Shown here piece by piece: positions 1 to 6,535 of a DNA stretch of 23,845 bases. The notes below the pieces were generated by a model, which worked only from the letters and a program-made list of their open reading frames with translations, did not search any database and was not told where the DNA came from. The position numbers and the translations under genes are program-made. This DNA comes from an uncultured Collinsella sp. (GTDB lineage: Bacteria; Actinomycetota; Coriobacteriia; Coriobacteriales; Coriobacteriaceae): assembly GCA_902490405.1 (NCBI GenBank), contig CABUDS010000031.1, forward strand, positions 1-23,845. Reading direction: 5' to 3'. Within the stretch, counting starts at the first letter, position 1, and each line of letters begins with the position of its first letter.

Positions 1-65
1 ATGACCAGAAGGTCAATGCCGCCTTGTTTCAAGGCACCTTGCTCGCTCTGGCGGGCTTTCGCTCA

Positions 66-79
66 TATGACCCAATCCG
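66..79. repeat. Left subterminal inverted repeat of the IS
   Basis: TATGACCCAATCCG is the exact reverse complement of 1574-1587. The neighbouring bases on both sides do not match, so the repeat is 14 bp. Confidence 0.85.
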
Positions 80-341
80 CTGTCAAGAGCCACAATGGCC
101 CCGCCGACCGCTTGCAATCGGTCGGCGGGGCCTGCCGTTAACCCGTCCCGGTCCGCCCCCGGCATGTCATCGACGCCTTCGGCTCAGTCTCATATCCGCG
201 GATACCGTTCTGTCGGCCCGCACTCCATTCCTTCGGCGGGGTTCCCCAAGTCTGTCGAGGCGCATGCGGAGGGCTCCGCGCGCACAGCGAAATAGGGGGT
301 ATCCCCGAAGGCCGCCCGGCTCGCCGGGGCGGGGGCTATGT
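80..341 (-). ncRNA. Putative IS1111-type bridge RNA region
   Basis: This is the non-coding 3' end of the insertion sequence, between the transposase stop and the left subterminal repeat. It contains a perfect 14-bp GC-rich hairpin (arms 97-110 and 119-132, 8-base loop) just inside the repeat, and a second GC-rich foldable stretch at about 303-335. IS110-family recombinases use a structured bridge RNA encoded in a non-coding end; in the IS1111 group it lies downstream of the transposase. Position, length and secondary structure fit. The target- and donor-binding loops could not be assigned by eye, and the exact RNA ends are unknown. Confidence 0.5.
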
Positions 342-1463
342 CTATTCCGCGCCCTCCCGGCACATCATGCCGAGGGCCCAGAGCCACCTCACGAGCTCGG
401 CCGCGGTGGCCGCGTTAGCCTTCGCCTGGGGCATGCCGCGGGCGAGCATCTCCTCGCGCCGCCGCAGGAGCCGCTCGGACCCCTTCCTCCCGTGCATCCT
501 TATCTCGAGGGGCACGCCCGTGTCCCTCGGCATGAGCTTCGGCTGGTGCCGCGCCGCGGCGTAGCACCATGAACCCTCAACGGCCAGCTTCCTCACGAGC
601 GCGTTGCCCGCACCGCTGATGCCTCCGAGCCGCACGGAGTCGCCGCTCGACCTCTGACTCGGCGCGAGGCCGAAATAGGCCGTGACCTGCCTTCCGGAAC
701 GGAACCTCGTGAAGTCGCCGACCTCGGCCGAGAAGGCTGCGGCCAGCGCGAAGGCGCAGCCCTTGATCGACTGGAGGGCGGCCACCTCCGCGGCGATCGG
801 GCTGGCGTCCACGGCCGCCCTGTACTCGGAGAGCAGATCCGCCCGGGCCTCCGCCGCGGCCTCGACCTCGCTCCTCAGAGCGGCGAGCGTCCGAACCCCG
901 CCATCGTCCTCCGGCCTGACCTTGTCGAGCCACCTCAGGAAGTCGTAGGTCCAGTACTTCCTCGGGTTGCCGGCGGGCGTGGTGCCGCCGTAGGCGAACC
1001 CTCGCTTTGCGAGGAAGGCGAGCAGCCGCTGCTTGGCGGTCGCCAGGCGCGCGGTCGCCCCGTCGTAGGCGCCGGCGAGGTCCCTGATGCCCTCGACCTC
1101 GGGGGAGGGGACCCATACGGGGGAGATGTCGTGGGCGAGTATCGCCTTGGCCATCCTGGCGGCGTCGTTCCTGTCGTTCTTGGAGGCCGAGTCGGCGGCC
1201 GACCTGGGGATCTTCGAGACCGCGGCGACGACACACTCGACGCCGAGCCCGGCGAGCTCCCTCTGCGGGGCGAAGCCGGGGTAGCCGCTCTCGTAGGCCG
1301 CGAGCGACGGCCCGGGGAACCCACCCATCCACCCGGCGATCTCGCCCCAGGGGTTGCCGGGGAACCTCCTCGTCACGGCCTCGCCGGTGTCCGCGTCGAG
1401 GGCGCAGACGGTGGTCGACCTCAGGTGGACGTCCATCCCGAACGCGGTAGAATACTTTGGCAT
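342..1463 (-). CDS. IS110-family (IS1111-type) transposase, DEDD
   Basis: This is a 373-residue recombinase that inserts and excises its element. The N-terminal RuvC-like DEDD domain is visible: D11 in GMDVH, E58 in AYESGYPG, and D97 and D100 in SKNDRNDAA. The C-terminal Transposase_20 domain follows from about residue 215, beginning SIKGCAFA and running through YFGLAPSQ, the QRSSGDS serine motif (S272/S273) and GGISGAGN. In this family the C-terminal serine is the nucleophile, by analogy with IS621. The length is normal for a complete enzyme. The start is well supported: GGGAGG lies 5 bases upstream of the ATG. The gene is GC-rich and has no internal stop, so it is probably functional. Confidence 0.95.
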   Translation of the reverse strand: MPKYSTAFGMDVHLRSTTVCALDADTGEAVTRRFPGNPWGEIAGWMGGFPGPSLAAYESGYPGFAPQRELAGLGVECVVAAVSKIPRSAADSASKNDRNDAARMAKAILAHDISPVWVPSPEVEGIRDLAGAYDGATARLATAKQRLLAFLAKRGFAYGGTTPAGNPRKYWTYDFLRWLDKVRPEDDGGVRTLAALRSEVEAAAEARADLLSEYRAAVDASPIAAEVAALQSIKGCAFALAAAFSAEVGDFTRFRSGRQVTAYFGLAPSQRSSGDSVRLGGISGAGNALVRKLAVEGSWCYAAARHQPKLMPRDTGVPLEIRMHGRKGSERLLRRREEMLARGMPQAKANAATAAELVRWLWALGMMCREGAE

Positions 1464-1573
1464 GGGAGCCTCCCAACCTCGTTGCGGCGCGGCTGCGCCT
1501 ATGGCACTTCAACATCATTGTCGCAGCCCCGACCCGCGGTCACGAGCGGGGGCTCCTATCTTTTTAGTGCCCT

Positions 1574-1587
1574 CGGATTGGGTCATA
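1574..1587. repeat. Right subterminal inverted repeat of the IS
   Basis: CGGATTGGGTCATA is the exact reverse complement of 66-79. It marks the 5' (transposase-start) end of the element. Between it and the transposase ATG, about 110 bp hold only a short AGCCCC/GGGGCT hairpin (1525-1554). Confidence 0.85.
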
Positions 1588-1640
1588 GTGTCTGTCGGTA
1601 CCAAGACATCGGCGTTGCCTTAATCCAAGCCTGCCAAAAA

Positions 1641-1671
1641 GTAGTCATTGGGGACGTTCTTAAACGACTAC
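1641..1671. repeat. REP-like hairpin with GGGGACGTTCTTA loop
   Basis: GTAGTC (1641-1646) pairs with GACTAC (1666-1671). Two further T-A pairs follow one A-C mismatch, leaving the loop GGGGACGTTCTTA. It begins with GTAG, the tetranucleotide typical of REP sequences mobilised by REP-associated tyrosine transposases. A second hairpin with a GGGGAC loop lies at 11201-11227. It sits in the gap between the IS and pdxT. Assignment to the REP class is by resemblance only. Confidence 0.5.
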
Positions 1672-1676
1672 ATAGC

Positions 1677-1744
1677 ATGAGAGTGGATAATCTCCCGGTT
1701 TGGGCCTGTGTTCGAGCTCAAAGTGGGAGATTATCCACTCTCAT
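1677..1744. repeat. 68-bp palindromic element with 20-bp arms
   Basis: ATGAGAGTGGATAATCTCCC (1677-1696) is followed by a 28-base spacer and its perfect reverse complement (1725-1744). TTTG and CAAA in the spacer (1699-1702 and 1719-1722) can extend the pairing. There is no T-run after the stem on either strand, so a simple terminator is unlikely. It lies 41 bp downstream of the pdxT stop. The arm shares a GAGTRGAYWWTYT-like core with the 119-bp palindromes at 4863, 6284 and 15971, which suggests a related dispersed family. The rest of the 1588-1784 gap shows no gene. Confidence 0.75.
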
Positions 1745-1784
1745 TTGTTGTGTGTGCGAAAATCCACGCTCGTTTCTATTCCGC

Positions 1785-2372
1785 CTACATTTGTAGGAAC
1801 AGTTCGTGGAGGCGGGTGTCTTTATCGAGTTCGGGGTGGAAGGTTACGCCGAGCTGGTTGCCCTCGCGGGCGGCGACGATGCGGCCATCGACCTCTGCCA
1901 AGGCCTTGGCGTCGCCGTGGACCTCGACGATGCGGGGCGCGCGGATAAACGTCAGCGGCACTTCACCGTCGATGCCGTCTACCTGGCCCTTGGTGCGAAA
2001 ACTGCCGAGCTGTCTGCCATAAGCGTTGCGCTCAACGAGTACGTTCATGGTTGCTAGGCGCGGCGTTCCCTTATCGTCGTGTGCGGCAAGATCGCGCGCC
2101 AATAGAATCAAGCCGGCGCAGGTGCCAAGGACGGGCATGCCTTCAACAATGTGGGTGCGAAGCTCCTCGAGCATGCCAAGCTCATCAAGCAGCTTCCCTT
2201 GAACGGTAGACTCGCCGCCGGGGAGGACCAGGCGGTCAAAGTTCTGCTGCAAATCGGCCGCCTGCCTCATCTCGATACAACGTGCGCCCAGCTCGGACAG
2301 TCTTGCCTCGTGCTCGGCAAAAGCGCCCTGGACCGCCAGCACGGCGACCGTTTGGTCTGCATAATCGCTCAT
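1785..2372 (-). CDS. pdxT: Pyridoxal 5'-phosphate synthase glutaminase subunit PdxT
   Basis: This class I glutamine amidotransferase subunit releases ammonia from glutamine and channels it to PdxS for PLP synthesis by the deoxyxylulose-independent route, in the cytoplasm. At 195 residues it has normal family length. Visible features are the PGGEST motif at 51-56, the nucleophile Cys85 in GTCAGLILL, and the catalytic pair His179 and Glu181 in TFHPELD. It starts 20 bases after the pdxS stop, with an AAAGGA-type Shine-Dalgarno, so it is the second gene of a pdxST operon. A 68-bp palindrome lies downstream. Confidence 0.97.
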   Translation of the reverse strand: MSDYADQTVAVLAVQGAFAEHEARLSELGARCIEMRQAADLQQNFDRLVLPGGESTVQGKLLDELGMLEELRTHIVEGMPVLGTCAGLILLARDLAAHDDKGTPRLATMNVLVERNAYGRQLGSFRTKGQVDGIDGEVPLTFIRAPRIVEVHGDAKALAEVDGRIVAAREGNQLGVTFHPELDKDTRLHELFLQM

Positions 2373-2392
2373 GTGCGATCCTTTCTGCTGGA

Positions 2393-3283
2393 CTAGCGCC
2401 CGCGCTCCTCCATGATGATCTCGATTTCGTCGGCGTTGATGCCCACCATGGCCTCGCCCAGGTCCTCCGAAAGCTCGGCGATGAGCTTGGCGTCGGTGAA
2501 GTTTGCCACGGCCTTGACGATGGCGGCGGCGCGCTTGGCGGGGTCGCCGCTCTTAAAGATGCCCGAGCCAACAAAGACGCCCTCGGCGCCCAGCTGCATC
2601 ATCAGCGCGGCGTCGGCGGGGGTCGCGACTCCGCCGGCGGCAAAGTTTACGACGGGGAGCTTGCCCGTGGCATGGACCTCGCGCACCAGCTCGACCGGAA
2701 CCTGCAGCTGCTTGGCTGCCTCAAAGAGCTCGTCGTCGCGCAGAGCAACAACGTCGCGGATCTGCTTTTGGATCTTGCGCATGTGACGCACGGCCTGAAC
2801 GACGTCGCCCGTGCCCGGCTCGCCCTTGGTACGAATCATCGTGGCGCCCTCAGCAACACGGCGCAACGCCTCGCCCAGATCGCGGGCGCCGCAGACAAAC
2901 GGCACGTCAAACTGGGTCTTGTCGATGTGATAGACGTCATCGGCAGGGGAGAGGACCTCGGACTCATCGATGTAATCGATCTCGATGGCCTGCAGGACCT
3001 GCGCCTCGACAATGTGACCGATGCGACACTTGGCCATAACGGGGATGGAGACGGCCTCCTGGATGCCCTTGATCATCTTGGGGTCGCTCATGCGCGACAC
3101 ACCACCTGCGGCACGGATATCGGCCGGGATGCGCTCGAGTGCCATGACGGCGCAGGCGCCTGCCTCTTCGGCGACGCGTGCTTGCTCGGGCGTGGTGACG
3201 TCCATGATGACGCCGCCCTTGAGCATCTGCGCGAGCTCGCGATTGAGGTTGACGCGATCGGCCTTGTTGGTCTGTTCTGCCAT
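2393..3283 (-). CDS. pdxS: Pyridoxal 5'-phosphate synthase lyase subunit PdxS
   Basis: This is the synthase subunit that condenses ribose 5-phosphate, glyceraldehyde 3-phosphate and ammonia from PdxT into PLP. The 296-residue product is a TIM barrel. Visible features are D28 in GVIMDV, the ribose-phosphate Schiff-base lysine K85 in PVMAKCRIGH, and K153 in the phosphate-binding RTKGEPGTG loop. The open frame extends 14 codons further upstream, but the start at 3283 has a good Shine-Dalgarno (AGGGAG) and matches the family N-terminus. A candidate promoter (TTGTAA at 3372-3377, TATTTC at 3349-3354, 17-bp spacer) lies in the divergent gap with pdxR, next to a proposed PdxR site. Confidence 0.97.
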   Translation of the reverse strand: MAEQTNKADRVNLNRELAQMLKGGVIMDVTTPEQARVAEEAGACAVMALERIPADIRAAGGVSRMSDPKMIKGIQEAVSIPVMAKCRIGHIVEAQVLQAIEIDYIDESEVLSPADDVYHIDKTQFDVPFVCGARDLGEALRRVAEGATMIRTKGEPGTGDVVQAVRHMRKIQKQIRDVVALRDDELFEAAKQLQVPVELVREVHATGKLPVVNFAAGGVATPADAALMMQLGAEGVFVGSGIFKSGDPAKRAAAIVKAVANFTDAKLIAELSEDLGEAMVGINADEIEIIMEERGR

Positions 3284-3375
3284 GGTTGCTCCCTTGGTTG
3301 GCATGTGCATTGCTTGACGGAACATCCTATCGGAAAGCTGGGTATGGCGAAATACTCAGTTTTCGAGATAATTAC

Positions 3376-3417
3376 AAGGTCAGACTAATACCAGAATGAA
3401 TGACTTAATAAGGTCAG
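3376..3417. promoter_or_regulatory. Candidate PdxR operator: AAGGTCAG direct repeat
   Basis: AAGGTCAG occurs at 3376-3383 and again at 3410-3417, 34 bp apart (about three helical turns), in the divergent pdxS/pdxR gap. The first copy abuts the candidate pdxS -35 (3372-3377) and precedes a -10-like TAATAC for pdxR (3386-3391). The second overlaps the pdxR Shine-Dalgarno AGGTGA (3416-3421). MocR/PdxR proteins typically bind direct repeats, activate pdxST and repress their own gene. The operator role is inferred. Confidence 0.45.
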
Positions 3418-3428
3418 GTGACAAACTC

Positions 3429-4868
3429 ATGCTTGACTACAATTTGGAAAAACGCGGCGAGGCATCGCTTTATGAGTATATTTATCAGCAAATTCGAGAT
3501 GATATCGTTGCTGGACGCATTGCGGCGGGGGAGCATCTTCCGTCTAAGCGCGCCTTTGCCAGTCATCTGGGAATCAGTGTCATTACTATCGAGAATGCAT
3601 ATAGCCAGTTGCTTGCCGAGGGCTATATTTGCTCAATGCCGCGTCGTGGCTACTACGCTTGCGAACTTCCGGATGCACCGGTTTTGGCTTCGGCTGCGGA
3701 GGGCATCGACCGAGATGCCGTCTCTGTGGGCCCCAGCGCGTATGATGTCAACGGACAGGTCGAGCGATTCGATGCGCTCTCTCCTTCCGCTTTGGAGGCG
3801 GCGCGGCTTTGGCAAAGCGCGCTACGGGCGACGCTGGCATCCGAAGACGAACGCGAAATCTTTTCGACCGCGCCGGCACAGGGCACCGCTCGGCTACGAC
3901 GCGCAATTGCTCACCATCTGCGCGGGACAAGGGGCATGAATGTCGACCCCGACAACATCGTTATCGGTGCGGGCGCCCAGCTGCTCGATACCATGTTGGT
4001 TCAGTTGCTTGGCGCGGACAAGGTGTATGCCGTCGAGGATCCAGGCTATTTGCGCTTGACGCGCATCTATCAGGTCATGGGTTGCGAAGTGCGGCATGTC
4101 CCGTTGGATGCTGAGGGCGTGGACTTGAGCGCGCTGCAGAAAACCGGGACCGATGTCCTTCACCTGATGCCGTCTCATCAGTATCCGACCGGTCTTGTGA
4201 CGAGCATTGCGCGTCGCTATGCGCTGCTGAGCTGGGCCGCCGAGCGACCAGGTCGGTATCTCATCGAAGATGACTTTGATTGTGAGTTTCGCCTTGCCGG
4301 CAAGCCGATTCCCGCGCTCGCGTCGATCGATGCCGCCCAGTCGGTTATCTACACCAACACGTTTTCGAAGAGCCTTTCATCGGCGTTGCGTTTGGCGTAC
4401 ATGGTGCTGCCCGATGAGCTAATGGAGAGGTTTAAACGCAACCTTGGTTTCTACGCCTCGTCGGTAAGTTCTGTTGATCAGGTTGCCTTGGCGCGTTTGC
4501 TGGAATCGGGTGATTACGAGCGACATGTGAACCGCGTGCGCGTTCGTGCTCGCGAGGCGCGTGATGGCCTGGCGGCGCTTGTACGGAAAGCGTTTCCGGC
4601 AGGGGAAGTCTCGATCGAGTACGCGGACGCCGGCCTTTACTGCGTCGTGGCCGTGGAGCGTGACGCGGGCGGAAGCTCTTTTGCACGGGCCCTCACGCGC
4701 TCGAGCATCCCTTTTATCGATATCGGTGACTGTGTTTGGTGTGCCGATGGCGCATCTGTCCCTGAAAACTCAACTCAAATTCTTGTTCAGTATGACGATC
4801 TGAGTCCAAAAGTACTAACTACCTTGGAATTGCAGCTAATGGGGGGGGGCATTCTGCAACCTAAGTGA
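3429..4868 (+). CDS. pdxR: MocR-type GntR/aminotransferase regulator of pdxST (PdxR)
   Basis: This is a PLP-sensing transcription regulator, 479 residues long. The N-terminal GntR winged helix spans about residues 10-80 (LPSKRAFASHLGIS, then AYSQLLAEGY). The C-terminal fold-type I aminotransferase domain contains the IEDDFDCEFR motif and the PLP-binding K314 in NTFSKSLSS. An ATG at 3396 gives a longer frame, but 3429 has AGGTGA 7 bases upstream and matches the usual MocR N-terminus. It is divergent from pdxS, which supports a role in B6 control. Its 3' end carries a run of nine G (4841-4849), and its last codon and stop (AAG TGA) are the first six bases of the palindrome at 4863, so the C-terminal tail is probably recently rewritten. 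Confidence 0.9.
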   Translation: MLDYNLEKRGEASLYEYIYQQIRDDIVAGRIAAGEHLPSKRAFASHLGISVITIENAYSQLLAEGYICSMPRRGYYACELPDAPVLASAAEGIDRDAVSVGPSAYDVNGQVERFDALSPSALEAARLWQSALRATLASEDEREIFSTAPAQGTARLRRAIAHHLRGTRGMNVDPDNIVIGAGAQLLDTMLVQLLGADKVYAVEDPGYLRLTRIYQVMGCEVRHVPLDAEGVDLSALQKTGTDVLHLMPSHQYPTGLVTSIARRYALLSWAAERPGRYLIEDDFDCEFRLAGKPIPALASIDAAQSVIYTNTFSKSLSSALRLAYMVLPDELMERFKRNLGFYASSVSSVDQVALARLLESGDYERHVNRVRVRAREARDGLAALVRKAFPAGEVSIEYADAGLYCVVAVERDAGGSSFARALTRSSIPFIDIGDCVWCADGASVPENSTQILVQYDDLSPKVLTTLELQLMGGGILQPK

Positions 4869-4981
4869 GTAGACTTTTAGCACTTTGGCGACCAGGCAGT
4901 TTTGTAACAAGCTATCTACCTGCGGTTTTGAAAAGCAGGATGACCGGCCTGCTCGGGATGTTCAAAAAAGTCTACTCACTT
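4863..4981. repeat. 119-bp palindromic element, copy A
   Basis: The arms AAGTGAGTAGACTTTT and AAAAGTCTACTCACTT form a perfect 16-bp terminal inverted repeat. The interior carries GCACTTTGGCGACCAGGC and a central TACCTGCGG. It is the same length (119 bp) and orientation as copies at 6284 and 15971; by hand alignment about 80% identical to copy B and about 66% to copy C. It overlaps the 3' end of pdxR and supplies its stop codon. Confidence 0.92.
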
Positions 4982-5165
4982 GCCGCGCAAAGCTCCTGCA
5001 TGAGAAAAAAAATGGGGTTTTCAACAGGGCTTCGTCCAGCTCTCGGCAAGCTTTTGGCCAGTTGGGGAGGGCTGTTGAAAACTTGGCAGTCCGTTCGGCG
5101 CCATTTTTGGTGCGTTCGCGCCAATGCGTGACTGACTGGGTTGAAATTCGTGTTTTCCTGTGCCT
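4982..5165 (+). promoter_or_regulatory. Structured leader upstream of the nuclease gene
   Basis: This 184-bp gap has no gene. It holds an 11-bp inverted repeat, GTTTTCAACAG (5017-5027) and CTGTTGAAAAC (5072-5082), around a 44-base spacer. A near-duplicated GTTCGGCGCCA / GTTCGCGCCA pair follows at about 5093-5122. TTGAAA near 5141 could be a -35, but no convincing -10 placed before the start codon is visible. No Shine-Dalgarno is seen before the downstream gene. The function is unknown. Confidence 0.35.
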
Positions 5166-6293
5166 ATGAAGGATTTACTTTGTGACATATCAGCTTTTAG
5201 GTACTGGCGTTTGCCTCCTCAAGTCCGCGCTTTGTGTCCGCCGCTTCCACGACCGGAAGAAGACCGGCAGCGATATGATCTCGCCCGCAACCCGACGGCT
5301 GCGGTCGCGCTCGGTTTTCCGTTGTATACATTGGTTCGGTCGAGAAACAAACGGACTTGTCCTGCCAGCATTAGGCAGCGGCTGTTTCTTGGTGAGCTTC
5401 CCAGGGAATCCGTGCTGGAAACGGAGCATGGGGTTTTGATTACGTCTCCTCTACTGACGGCATTCATCATGTTGCGGCATCTGACGGATCTTCAGCTTCT
5501 TTTGGTATTGGCGGAGATGTGTGGCTTGTTTGCGGTGTGTGCCCTGCCGGCGGCACTTGAGGCGGAGCTTTCGCGTGCAATTGATTCGGGCGCGATTTCG
5601 ACAACGTTCGGTTGGGTGCGCTGCCCGTCCGAGGACGGCACCGCCTCAAATTTATGGCGTCGAGACGCTTTGGTTTTGGGCGGAGACCTTGACCGTTTTT
5701 GTTCAGATGTTTGCGGGATGCGTTACGGCAATAGATTTATAGCGGTATCGCAACTCGTTCCATTGGGCGCCGCGTCGCCTTTTGAGGTCGAGGCGTATTT
5801 GCTACTTGCACTGCCGCGATCCCTGGGAGGCGAAGGTTTTTGCGGCATAGAGCTTAATGTTGAAGTGATGCTAAGCACAAGTGCTCGAGCGATTGTGGGA
5901 AAGTCCCGTGTATATATCGACCTACTTCTTTCTTCGCCGGACGGCAGGCGACAGGTGGCCATTGAATGTCAGGGAAAGGCCTCGCACGGACGCGCAGGGG
6001 ATGGCTTGCGTGACGCTGACCGCATGACGGCCCTTCAGGCCATGGGCTACGATGTACTTCTCCTGACACACAGACAGATATCCGATGAGGGTAGATTCCA
6101 CGCGATCGTTAAGGCCGTATGCAGGATGCTCGATGCTGAATATCGTGATAAAAGCTCAGATGAGCAAAGGGCTGAGACATTACTCCGGTCTGAACTATTC
6201 GTTGACTGGACAAAATTGGGAGTAATTGACGGAAAGATGCCCGTTAGACACAAAACAGCTCGATCGTGGACGGCTGCGGTTCTAAGTGAGTAG
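5166..6293 (+). CDS. AbiEi/DUF559-like protein with PD-(D/E)XK nuclease domain
   Basis: This 375-residue protein has no name I can assign. Its plan resembles actinobacterial DUF559 proteins: an N-terminal AbiEi-like region (LITSPLLTAFIML near residue 92) followed by a C-terminal Vsr-like PD-(D/E)XK fold. Candidate catalytic residues, numbered from the ATG, are E207 in SPFEVE, D252 in YIDLLL, E267-x-Q269 in IECQG, and D285 in RDADR. The start is uncertain: GTG at 5160 adds two residues, and neither has a clear Shine-Dalgarno. The gene looks lower in GC than its neighbours and lies exactly between two 119-bp palindromes. Its last codons and stop (AGT GAG TAG) come from copy B. No partner toxin gene is adjacent. 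Likely horizontally acquired; a defence or mobility role is only inferred. Confidence 0.7.
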   Translation: MKDLLCDISAFRYWRLPPQVRALCPPLPRPEEDRQRYDLARNPTAAVALGFPLYTLVRSRNKRTCPASIRQRLFLGELPRESVLETEHGVLITSPLLTAFIMLRHLTDLQLLLVLAEMCGLFAVCALPAALEAELSRAIDSGAISTTFGWVRCPSEDGTASNLWRRDALVLGGDLDRFCSDVCGMRYGNRFIAVSQLVPLGAASPFEVEAYLLLALPRSLGGEGFCGIELNVEVMLSTSARAIVGKSRVYIDLLLSSPDGRRQVAIECQGKASHGRAGDGLRDADRMTALQAMGYDVLLLTHRQISDEGRFHAIVKAVCRMLDAEYRDKSSDEQRAETLLRSELFVDWTKLGVIDGKMPVRHKTARSWTAAVLSE

Positions 6294-6402
6294 GCTTTTG
6301 GCACTTTGGCGACCAGGCCGTTTTGAAACAAGTCATTTACCTGCGACTTTATAAAGCAATTCGGATGGTCTGCTCGGCAAGTTTCGAAAAGTCTACTCAC
6401 TT
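6284..6402. repeat. 119-bp palindromic element, copy B
   Basis: It has the same length and orientation as copy A. The left arm reads AAGTGAGTAGGCTTTT, one A-to-G change that still pairs as G-U in RNA with the right arm AAAAGTCTACTCACTT. The palindrome extends by CT/AG outside the arms. It overlaps the 3' end of the nuclease gene and provides its stop codon. Confidence 0.92.
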
Positions 6403-6467
6403 AGTTTTTGACGAGAAACCGATGCCGAAGATAGCTCTATTTCAGGGCGTTAACGAGTCCTCGAGAC

Positions 6468-6501
6468 ACAAAAAGGCCCGAACCAATACGGTCCGGGCCT
6501 T
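6468..6501 (-). terminator. Rho-independent terminator of the rubrerythrin gene
   Basis: On the minus strand, AAGGCCCGGACC and GGTTCGGGCCTT form a 12-bp stem with one G-U pair and a 5-base loop, followed by TTTTTGT. It starts 35 bp after the rubrerythrin stop. Confidence 0.88.
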
Positions 6502-6535
6502 CTTCGAGCTAGAGGTTATGTCTCAGGCAGTTGGC

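Larger units (their letters stand above)
66..1587 (-). mobile_element. IS110-family (IS1111-type) insertion sequence
   Basis: One DEDD transposase gene (342-1463) is bracketed by a perfect 14-bp inverted repeat: TATGACCCAATCCG at 66-79 and its reverse complement at 1574-1587. IS110-family elements usually lack terminal repeats, but the IS1111 branch has short subterminal ones, so the true ends are probably a few bases outside these coordinates. Read in the transposase direction, the 5' non-coding end is about 110 bp and the 3' non-coding end about 275 bp. The long 3' end also fits IS1111, where the bridge RNA is encoded downstream of the transposase. No target-site duplication is expected and none was identified. 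The transposase frame is intact, so the element could be active. Confidence 0.85.

Noticed and set aside
1..62. A 20-codon open minus-strand frame at the left edge, possibly the end of a gene broken by the IS
   Set aside because: It is open to the edge and bounded by a TGA at 63-65 next to the IS repeat, but too short to identify, and no matching N-terminal part was found on the other side of the IS.
97..132. The perfect GC-rich hairpin in the IS as a rho-independent terminator
   Set aside because: Neither strand has a T-run after the stem; a structural role in a bridge RNA fits better.
5166..6293. A complete type IV toxin-antitoxin (AbiE) pair
   Set aside because: Only the AbiEi-like half-resemblance is seen; no nucleotidyltransferase toxin gene is adjacent on either side.
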